A stretch of 8,985 nucleotides of DNA from JAWOGN01 sp046496815 (GTDB lineage Bacteria; Desulfobacterota; DSM-4660; Desulfatiglandales; Desulfatiglandaceae). Below, one piece after another: positions 1-5,245 of this stretch. The position numbers and the translations under genes were made by a program. The stretch is from positions 1-8,985 of the forward strand of contig JAWOGN010000395.1 in the NCBI GenBank assembly GCA_046496815.1, read 5' to 3'. The notes beneath the pieces are model-generated. The model saw nothing but the letters and a program-made list of their open reading frames with translations. It ran no database searches and was not told where the DNA came from. Positions within the stretch are counted from its first letter, which is position 1; each line of letters starts with the position of its first letter.

Positions 1-233
1 GCCGAAAATAGCGCCTGAATATCTCCCCGCGACAGGCCGGCCTTGAGTTAATGACAGACACCGGCGGCCTCTGCCACTTTACTTCATCCCCCCATTTGCG
101 GCAGAGTCCGTGAAGCCCAAATTCGGATCCGCCCCGTCCAACCACCCGAACTGTCAAACCGCAGGGAGGATTCTTGGCCCCGATGGTGAAACATCCTTTT
201 ACGCACGCAGGTTAAGCAGGAAGGATATTGTGA
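1..233. other. Left-edge region without a supportable gene
   Basis: No gene could be supported here. A 14-codon open stretch on the + strand ends at TGA 44-46 and could be the tail of an upstream gene, but it is too short to identify. A palindromic GGCCGGCC lies at 35-42. A 7-bp inverted repeat (CTCTGCC at 69-75, GGCAGAG at 100-106) is present but has no U-tract, so a terminator is not claimed. The ribosome binding site of the following UroD-like gene sits at 218-225. Confidence 0.4.
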
Positions 234-944
234 ATGGACGTTCTGGAAGAAATCACAAAATGTGTGAACCGACAGATGCCGGATGAGCTGCCGGTCTTTT
301 GTTTGAGCGAGCAGTTCGATGCACATTACTGCGAGATACCGTATGAAGAATATCTCACGATGCCTGAAAAGATCATACAGGTGCAGCTCGAAGTCATTGA
401 AAAGTTCGGCTGGGACTGGGCGTGGGTGCATTTGGATGATGTCATGGAGTTCGAGGCCCTTGGAGTCGGCGTGGAATCTGTCGAAAATGCCCCCCCGATC
501 CCCTGTGAGTATCTGGAGTGCAGCTCCGGGACGATTTCAGATTTAAAGATTCCCAACCCGCAGACGTCAACCCGCATGCCGGTGGTGCTTGATGCGATTT
601 CGGGACTGAGAGAGATGGTGGGAGACGAGCGGTGTGTCACCGGGCGCATCATTGCCCCTTTCACCGCGGTCACTCAGATCTTCGGCCTGGAGGCAACTGT
701 TGCGGGCATGCAAAAAAAGTCCGGCGTGATACGCGACGCGCTGGATTTCACCACCGAGCTGGCGATTTCGTGGGGTGACGCACAGATTGATGCGGGCGCC
801 CACGCGCTGTGGATCGCCGACGACCACGCCGCCACACAGCGGATCACGGCTCCCGTTTACAGAGAGTGGGCGCTAGACCCGAATATAACAGGGTTTTCAA
901 TGCGGCTTAAACGGAACTGCAATCCTTGGCCTTGGGCATTATAG
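234..944 (+). pseudogene. UroD/MtaA-family methyltransferase, 3'-truncated
   Basis: This is the N-terminal two thirds of a uroporphyrinogen-decarboxylase-family protein, most like the MtaA/MtbA-type corrinoid:coenzyme methyltransferases or uncharacterised relatives in anaerobes rather than true heme-pathway HemE. The ATG at 234 is preceded by AGGAAGGA (218-225) with 8 nt spacing. Recognisable parts are the FGWDWAWVHLDD segment, the RIIAPFTAVTQIFGLE segment around residue 140-155, and ALWIADDHAATQRITAPVYREWAL (residues about 191-214), which matches the family's pattern of an acidic 'DP.AS' site followed by 'Y.EF.LPY'. Similarity stops at residue 214 (position 875). The last 22 residues are the opposite strand of an Argonaute fragment read by chance. 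Family members run to about 330-350 residues, so roughly a third is lost, including the region that carries the HxC...C zinc ligands in MtaA-type enzymes. It is almost certainly non-functional. Confidence 0.78.
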
Positions 945-1363
945 ACATGGCTGCATCCAAGTACGATGTGGCTGCCTCTGCTAGCTCGTTGGTCGACGGA
1001 GAAACCCAGTCCAACAAACGCAGTATCAGGATCAAGTGAGTCAAGAACCCAAGGCGTTCTCATAGCTTTTGAATAGAGGGCAACAGATAGCCACCACCAA
1101 ACTCTACATTTATCCTGATAACCGAATGTATCTTGGTCCAGAAACTGGGTTGCGATGCCTCTTTGCACGCAATAGGCTTTCACAAAGTCGTGAACGTCAA
1201 ATTTTTCACCCAATGAACCCACTTTGGGATCGATGCCCCACGGAAATAGCACCCGAAAGGAACGCCGGGAGGTCGTGATTTGCCCAAAGGGTCCGCTTCT
1301 TAGGCCTACAATTTTGCGAACCGAAACCCGAGCGGTTTTTCTTGGAGACACGAATGGCTGCAA
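857..1363 (-). pseudogene. Short prokaryotic Argonaute (MID-PIWI) fragment
   Basis: This minus-strand open frame begins at a TTG just after a TGA (1372-1370) and ends at TAA (859-857). Residues about 53-160 (positions about 1207-884) read like the MID-to-PIWI section of a short pAgo. They contain HDFVKAYCVQRGIATQFL, then CRVWWWLSVALYSKAMRTPW, whose Lys corresponds to the 5'-phosphate-binding Lys of Argonautes. LDPDTAFVGLGFSVDQ follows, the first PIWI strand with the catalytic Asp position not conserved, as in short pAgos, and then GCSHVYNAQGQGLQFRLSRI. The match ends abruptly at about 884, where the family normally continues with 'NPFMS.DDA'. The first roughly 50 residues are not recognisable and may be unrelated DNA. 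Short pAgos are about 450-500 residues and work with an APAZ-containing Sir2, TIR or nuclease partner in anti-phage or anti-plasmid defence. No partner gene is visible, so this is a relic. Identification rests on remembered motifs, not a search. Confidence 0.72.
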
Positions 1364-1423
1364 AGGCTGTCAAGAACCGGCAGCGTGAAGGGGTGGGGTT
1401 AAGGCGTTCATGGCTTTTTTCCC

Positions 1424-1461
1424 TTGATACAAATATATCATTCTTTTATGATTTGTATCAA
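1424..1461 (+). promoter_or_regulatory. Sigma-70-like promoter overlapped by an 11-bp inverted repeat
   Basis: TTGATA (1424-1429), a 17-nt spacer and TATGAT (1447-1452) give a near-consensus -35/-10 pair. The same bases sit inside a perfect inverted repeat: TTGATACAAAT (1424-1434) and ATTTGTATCAA (1451-1461). The left half-site covers the -35 and the right half-site overlaps the -10, as expected of an operator for a repressor that binds both halves. It points toward the Usp-receiver gene at 1610, leaving a leader of about 150 nt. The leader contains a short hairpin (GAGACC 1494-1499, GGTCTC 1505-1510). The repeat could also fold as an RNA stem, but its exact fit to the promoter favours a DNA site. 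The regulator is unknown. Confidence 0.55.
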
Positions 1462-1609
1462 TTTAGCACTTTGAAACCCCCCGGTAGCGGAAAGAGACCC
1501 CAACGGTCTCCAACGCACCATATCAATGCGCTGAATTCATCCCATGATTTTATTTAATATCTCAATCGGTCACAACACTGCAAAAGGATTTCTATAGGAG
1601 AATCTAAAA

Positions 1610-2536
1610 ATGATCAAAAATATTCTGGTTCCGGTAGACGGCTCTGAGCATTCGAAGAAGGCCATCGAATTTGCTGCGGATATGGCAAAACAAAAAGATG
1701 CGACCGTTCACATTCTCCATGTTGTTAAGGAAACGAGAATCCCCGATGGCATCCGGGATTACATCCGATCTGAGGGTATTAAAGAGAGCCCTGAGGCTGT
1801 CTATTTGCTGAACGTGGGCAACCATATTCTTGGCGCTGCTGAAACGGAAGCCAAGCGAAAGGGAGTGAAGCACATTAAAAATGCCGTCATTCAGGGAGAT
1901 CCCGCTGAAGAGATTCTCAATTATTCGAAAGATCAGGATATCGACATGATCGTCCTGGGCAGTCGCGGATTGGGATCCGCAAAGGGCTTCATGCTGGGAA
2001 GCGTGTCCAGCAAGGTTTGTCATTCGGCTGATCGGACCTGTGTGACGGTGAGGAAAGAGTTGTTGGACGGCAAAAGAATCCTTGCGGTGGATGACGAACC
2101 GGATGTGTTGGAAACTTTATCGGAGTTGCTTGACATGTGTGAGGTCGTGAAGGCCACGAGTTATGAGGAAGCCAGAAACCTGCTGAATTCAGAGCGTTTT
2201 GATATGGCGATTCTGGACATCATGGGGGTTGATGGGTACAAGCTTTTGGCGCTTACTCGAGAAAAAAACGTCATTCCCGTCATGCTGACAGCCCATGCGC
2301 TGAGTGTCGAAGATACGGTCAAGTCCTTTAAAAAAGGGGCGGCTTCCTATATACCTAAAGATGAAATGGCCGAAATCGCCACGTATTTGACGGACATATT
2401 GGAGGCCAAAGAGAAGGGCAAACATTCCTGGTGGCGTTGGCTTGATCGATTTCGTTCCTACTACAATGGGAAATTTACCGCGGACTGGCAAACAAAAATT
2501 GATAAGGAATTTTGGGAGAAGTTTGACTACTCGTAG
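1610..2536 (+). CDS. Universal stress protein fused to a response-regulator receiver domain
   Basis: This 308-residue cytoplasmic protein has two domains. Residues 1-148 are a UspA fold: it opens MIKNILVPVDGSEHS with Asp10, and ends with the ATP-binding signature G117-x2-G120-x9-G130-S131, so it probably binds ATP. Residues about 155-265 are a CheY-like receiver with all key residues: Asp161 and Asp162 (acidic pocket), Asp203 (phosphoacceptor, in AILDIMG), Thr227 and Lys250. Residues 266-308 form a short Trp/aromatic-rich tail (KHSWWRWLDRFRSYY) with no known output domain. The ATG at 1610 has GGAG at 1597-1600. No histidine kinase gene is in the window, so this is an orphan receiver. The fusion suggests that phosphorylation and nucleotide or stress sensing meet in one protein, with the output probably through protein contact rather than DNA binding. 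It is likely driven by the promoter at 1424-1452. Confidence 0.9.
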   Translation: MIKNILVPVDGSEHSKKAIEFAADMAKQKDATVHILHVVKETRIPDGIRDYIRSEGIKESPEAVYLLNVGNHILGAAETEAKRKGVKHIKNAVIQGDPAEEILNYSKDQDIDMIVLGSRGLGSAKGFMLGSVSSKVCHSADRTCVTVRKELLDGKRILAVDDEPDVLETLSELLDMCEVVKATSYEEARNLLNSERFDMAILDIMGVDGYKLLALTREKNVIPVMLTAHALSVEDTVKSFKKGAASYIPKDEMAEIATYLTDILEAKEKGKHSWWRWLDRFRSYYNGKFTADWQTKIDKEFWEKFDYS

Positions 2537-2546
2537 CCTCGCATCT

Positions 2547-2606
2547 GAAGGGCTCGGTTGTGAAGGAGATTCTTCTCCGGGGCTGTCCGGGGATGAAGCT
2601 TAAGGC
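2547..2606 (+). repeat. Dispersed intergenic repeat, copy A
   Basis: This 60-bp stretch aligns without gaps to 4456-4515 in the same orientation at about 47 of 60 positions. The best-conserved core is GGGGCTGTCC, at 2579-2588 here and 4488-4497 in copy B. It lies between the convergent Usp-receiver and MauE-like genes. Any small reading frame across it is out of context, so it is treated as a non-coding repeat. Confidence 0.55.
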
Positions 2607-2622
2607 ACCCCTGTGGCATCTT

Positions 2623-3651
2623 TTATGGTTTGAGTGCTTCTTTATCCGGAACGCCTTGGTTCCAGGCCTGATGAATGCGCCCGTCGCGGACATATAGAAT
2701 CCGTGGCAGATCGGCATCGGCGAGCAATCGCAGAAAATCATCTTCACGGATCCTTCCGATGGGAAATGCCGGTTCATATTCTTCCATGAACCGTCTGCGC
2801 CGATCTTCCGCATTGATGCAAAGGCCGATCACAGACGGAATTCCCGGTTCCTCAGCCAGCGCATTGAGCGCTTCCACAAGCTCCAGACAGTGCCCACAAT
2901 CCAGGTCTATAACGGCAAGCAAATACGGCGTACTGTTCAGGTCAATCCCTGGCACCCCTTCGATCTCCACCTGACGGATATCTGCGCCGATGCCCTTGGA
3001 ATGAGATTCACTCATTCGTTGAAAGGAAAAATCAAACCCCAGGGGCAGCAGTGAGCCGATAAGAAACGCGGTTGCCACAGCCCAGGTTTTTGCGCGGCTT
3101 CGACGCGGTTGGGTATTCCCGTGTGCCAGCCAGGCGAGGATCGCCAGGAAGAGCAGAATCAGATTCTCGATCGCCGCCTGTTTCGGTGTGCGTTTCAACC
3201 ACGCACCGAAGCATCCGCATTCCTCAGCGACCCCATTCAAGGTTGCCCAGCTGGTTGCGCCCAGAAAAACGAGGAAAAGCAAGGCGGTCAATGAAAGCAT
3301 GAACCTGGGCCGATGATAAACCAGCAGGCCGATTCCCAGACCGAATTCCAGGGTGATCAATCCCCAGGCACCGGCGGTGAGAAGGAGGTGGTTTGACAAA
3401 ATACCGTAGGCTCGCATCTGGCGAACAAACAGGCCAAAATCACCGGCTTTTGAGAGGGCGGACACAAGAAAAACGACACCCAAAGCGCCGGTGAGCAGAC
3501 GGGGTACCCACCCGCGCCACCCGTAAGCTTTGGGTGTTTCATTCCTTGAGTGCAATTTAGCTTCACGCATCAATTCTTGGTACGTTGGATCCGTTATGTG
3601 CTTTCTCTCGTCGACCGAATTCGCACTTTCTCCCCGGCTGGCATCTCGCAT
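2623..3651 (-). CDS. MauE/DoxX-like membrane protein with C-terminal thioredoxin-like domain
   Basis: This 342-residue integral membrane protein is probably involved in thiol-disulfide chemistry at or outside the inner membrane. After a polar N-terminus of about 45 residues there are about four helices typical of the MauE/DoxX superfamily (about 50-66, 88-111, 117-139, 160-177) and a fifth at about 190-208. A Cys pair in the loop reads EECGCFG (Cys145, Cys147). Residues about 225-340 look like a thioredoxin fold, with a CGHC redox motif at Cys252-Cys255 and a likely cis-Pro at 316 in DLPRILYVRDG. MauE and MauD support disulfide formation in methylamine dehydrogenase, and this protein appears to join both activities in one chain. 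The substrate is unknown, and no mau structural genes are present. The start at 3651 has AAGGAGG at 3664-3670, spaced a little far (12 nt). Met28 is an alternative start. It lies 99 nt downstream of the MOSC gene on the same strand. Confidence 0.8.
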   Translation of the reverse strand: MRDASRGESANSVDERKHITDPTYQELMREAKLHSRNETPKAYGWRGWVPRLLTGALGVVFLVSALSKAGDFGLFVRQMRAYGILSNHLLLTAGAWGLITLEFGLGIGLLVYHRPRFMLSLTALLFLVFLGATSWATLNGVAEECGCFGAWLKRTPKQAAIENLILLFLAILAWLAHGNTQPRRSRAKTWAVATAFLIGSLLPLGFDFSFQRMSESHSKGIGADIRQVEIEGVPGIDLNSTPYLLAVIDLDCGHCLELVEALNALAEEPGIPSVIGLCINAEDRRRRFMEEYEPAFPIGRIREDDFLRLLADADLPRILYVRDGRIHQAWNQGVPDKEALKP

Positions 3652-3750
3652 CCGTGGAAAACGCCTCCTTGTCGCTGCAATGCAACGTGCGGGAACGGTG
3701 TCAAAGCTTGAAGCCGAAATTTTGATCCATTGTCAATACACAAGGACCGT

Positions 3751-4185
3751 TCAAGATTTAAAAAAGGAAATGGGATCTCCACAGCGAATGGGTCCACCTT
3801 CAAGCACGCGCGCAAACACTCCCTCATGCGGCATGATGCAATCTCCCGCCTGGTAATAAATTGCGCAGCGCTTGTGACAGTCTTTGCCGATTTGAGTTAC
3901 TTCTACGATCACGGTATTTCCCAAGTGCACACGGCTGCCTACAGGGACATTTTTCCAGTTAATCCCTTCAGTTGCAATGTTTTCGGCGAAATCACCAAAC
4001 GTGACATCAAGGCCTCTGGCACGACAGGCTTCAATTTGTTCTCCGGCAAGAAAGCTGACCTGTCTCCTCCAGGGGCCCGCATGCGCGTCTCCTTGAATGC
4101 CATGGCCTTTTATTAAGACCGCATCATCCACTTGGGCTTTTCGAGTGCCCTTTTTTTTGCTAACAGCGATAGAGACAATTTTCAT
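3751..4185 (-). CDS. MOSC-domain protein
   Basis: This 144-residue stand-alone MOSC (molybdenum cofactor sulfurase C-terminal) protein shows the full family pattern: GHGIQGDAHAG (27-37), RQVSFLAGEQ (41-50), FAENI (66-70), VGSRVHLG (82-89), and a Cys-rich stretch GKDCHKRC with Cys103 and Cys107, then Cys116 and EGVFARVLEGG. MOSC proteins bind sulfur or molybdenum cofactor. Small stand-alone versions of this length are common in anaerobes and are sometimes fused to MogA/MoaB-type proteins. A sulfur-carrier or Moco-delivery role is inferred from the family and not shown here. The ATG at 4185 is not preceded by a strong Shine-Dalgarno sequence. It probably heads a two-gene transcript with the MauE-like gene. 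Confidence 0.88.
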   Translation of the reverse strand: MKIVSIAVSKKKGTRKAQVDDAVLIKGHGIQGDAHAGPWRRQVSFLAGEQIEACRARGLDVTFGDFAENIATEGINWKNVPVGSRVHLGNTVIVEVTQIGKDCHKRCAIYYQAGDCIMPHEGVFARVLEGGPIRCGDPISFFKS

Positions 4186-4213
4186 GTATTTATTCCGACT
4201 GAAATGTGATGAA

Positions 4214-4242
4214 TTTATAAAAAGTCGTCACTCCGTTGAAAA
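4214..4242 (-). promoter_or_regulatory. Candidate promoter for the MOSC-MauE pair
   Basis: On the minus strand, TTTTCA (4242-4237) is separated by 17 nt from TATAAA (4219-4214). This gives a plausible -35/-10 pair with a transcription start near 4207 and a leader of about 20 nt to the ATG at 4185. The -35 and spacer lie inside the REP-like palindrome described separately. Confidence 0.42.
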
Positions 4243-4299
4243 TCCCGTATTCAATGGGGCTTTCGCCGAAATGACGGAACATGGTGATTTCCGATTTTT
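4219..4299. repeat. REP-like imperfect palindrome
   Basis: Arms 4226-4246 and 4256-4276 pair at 15 of 21 positions around a 9-nt loop. The core resembles the CGTCAxTCCGxxGAAA family of extragenic palindromes common in Desulfobacterota. Outer arms AAAAAGTCG (4219-4227) and CGATTTTT (4292-4299) extend the symmetry. The copy looks old, with several mismatches. Confidence 0.5.
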
Positions 4300-4309
4300 G
4301 CAATTGCAT

Positions 4310-4327
4310 CAAAAATAACTATTTTTG
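4310..4327. repeat. AT-rich perfect hairpin
   Basis: CAAAAATA (4310-4317), a 2-nt loop and TATTTTTG (4320-4327) form a perfect 8-bp inverted repeat. It could be a protein-binding site or a weak structural element. Its low GC content argues against an intrinsic terminator. Confidence 0.35.
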
Positions 4328-4340
4328 TATTAGTTTAGAT

Positions 4341-4607
4341 TTTTGAAACACTGCGATGGGGGCCGTTGGGATCTCTTTGAGAAGGCTGCAATCCCGATAC
4401 ATCGGGACATGTAGAACGCCCCCATACCCGAAATAAGGGGCACGGTGCAGGCAGAGAAGAGCTCAGGTGCGCAAGAGATTTTCCTCTGGGGCTGTCCCGG
4501 AATGAATTTTAAGGCTCAGCTGCCGTTCCATGGAATGAGGGAAGCATTTGCAGCCTTCTCAAAGAGATCCCAACGGCCCCCTTTTCCCATATTGGGGATT
4601 TTCAAAA
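4341..4607. repeat. Element bounded by a perfect 34-bp inverted repeat (MITE-like)
   Basis: Positions 4358-4391 and 4548-4581 are perfect reverse complements over 34 bp (GGGGGCCGTTGGG at the outer end, AAGGCTGCAA at the inner end), separated by 156 bp. Weaker outer pairing continues with TTTTGAAA (4341-4348) and TTTCAAAA (4600-4607). Inside lie a perfect palindrome (TCCCGAT 4392-4398, ATCGGGA 4401-4407) and dispersed repeat copy B. There is no transposase gene. Identical arms around variable non-coding DNA suit a non-autonomous mobile element or a transcribed hairpin. No clear target-site duplication was found. Confidence 0.6.
4456..4515 (+). repeat. Dispersed intergenic repeat, copy B
   Basis: This stretch is the ungapped counterpart of 2547-2606, at about 47 of 60 positions. 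Unlike copy A it lies inside the large inverted-repeat element, which suggests that the element and this repeat travel together at least in this copy. Confidence 0.55.
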
Positions 4608-4647
4608 CTCTAATAATACCTATTTTTTTTCTTTTTTTAAACTCAAT

Positions 4648-4676
4648 TTGTTTACTAGGATAAATTCGTGTATATA
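4648..4676 (+). promoter_or_regulatory. Candidate promoter for the iron-sulfur gene pair
   Basis: TTGTTT (4648-4653) is followed by a 17-nt spacer and TATATA (4671-4676), within a strongly AT-rich stretch just upstream of the IscU-like gene. The -35 is weak. The leader to the ATG at 4708 would be about 25 nt and includes the AAGGAGGG ribosome binding site (4693-4700). Confidence 0.4.
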
Positions 4677-4707
4677 TTCTAAAAAATAATGCAAGGAGGG
4701 TTGTGCC

Positions 4708-5241
4708 ATGTATACCAAAACAGTGATGGATCATTTTAAGGCCCCTCGAAATGTGGGGACCATTGAGGACGCAGACGGGGTGGGTGAAATCGGGAATCCG
4801 CTATGCGGAGACATGATGACGATTTACCTCAAGGTGGCTGACGAGAAAATCGAAGACATAAAGTTTCAGACTTTTGGATGCGGCGCCGCCATCGCCGTAT
4901 CCAGTATGCTCACCGAGATCGCCAAAGGTAAGAGCATAGCGGACGCAAAGAAGATCACCAATAAAGATGTGGCCAACGCTTTGGAGGGGCTTCCAAAAAA
5001 CAAGCTTCACTGTTCAAATTTGGGCGCGGACGCGTTGAAAGCGGCCATCAAGGATTATGAGGACCGAAAGTCCGGAAAACCAAAGGGGGAGCTTAAAAGA
5101 AAAGAGACCCATGAACACAATCATGGAGAAAAGTGTTACTGCCCTTACTGTGACACGGAAGTGTCTGAAGGAGAAACCGTTTGCAGAAATTGTGCGCTGC
5201 AGGTTGAAGACGTAAAGCAATCCCGAACCGCGGAAAGGTGA
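4708..5241 (+). CDS. IscU/NifU-type Fe-S cluster scaffold with C-terminal zinc-ribbon-like tail
   Basis: This 177-residue scaffold assembles Fe-S clusters and passes them to apoproteins. Residues 1-122 are the complete IscU fold (MYTKTVMDHFKAPRNVG), with the three cluster-ligand cysteines Cys33 (GNPLCGD), Cys58 (FGCGAA) and Cys102 (LHCSNLG), and the conserved Asp35. Normal IscU is about 125-130 residues. Here a charged, His-containing linker (about 123-141, HEHNHG) leads to a CxxC-x10-CxxC knuckle (Cys145, Cys148, Cys159, Cys162, with a further Cys143), which probably binds zinc or a metal cluster. The linker lacks the LPPVKLHCSVL motif that recruits HscA in classic IscU. The ATG has AAGGAGGG upstream. 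The IscS-like partner starts only 4 nt after this stop, so the two are very probably co-transcribed and form a complex. Confidence 0.92.
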   Translation: MYTKTVMDHFKAPRNVGTIEDADGVGEIGNPLCGDMMTIYLKVADEKIEDIKFQTFGCGAAIAVSSMLTEIAKGKSIADAKKITNKDVANALEGLPKNKLHCSNLGADALKAAIKDYEDRKSGKPKGELKRKETHEHNHGEKCYCPYCDTEVSEGETVCRNCALQVEDVKQSRTAER

Positions 5242-5245
5242 GAAG

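Larger units (their letters stand above)
4186..4707. other. 522-bp divergent intergenic region rich in inverted repeats
   Basis: No credible gene was found between the divergent MOSC (-) and IscU-like (+) genes. From left to right it holds the MOSC promoter within a REP-like palindrome (4219-4299), an AT-rich hairpin (4310-4327), a large inverted-repeat element (4341-4607) that contains a short GC palindrome and repeat copy B, and the AT-rich promoter zone of the IscU-like gene (4610-4690). A 72-codon open frame from 4445 runs through the repeats and has no protein-like character. Confidence 0.6.

Noticed and set aside
1342..1557. 71-codon + strand frame between the pAgo fragment and the Usp gene
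   Set aside because: It overlaps the promoter and inverted repeat, has no ribosome binding site and reads as low-information sequence.
4445..4663. 72-codon frame in the repeat-rich intergenic region
   Set aside because: It runs through two repeat elements, and its sequence similarity to 2580-2630 is explained by the shared DNA repeat.
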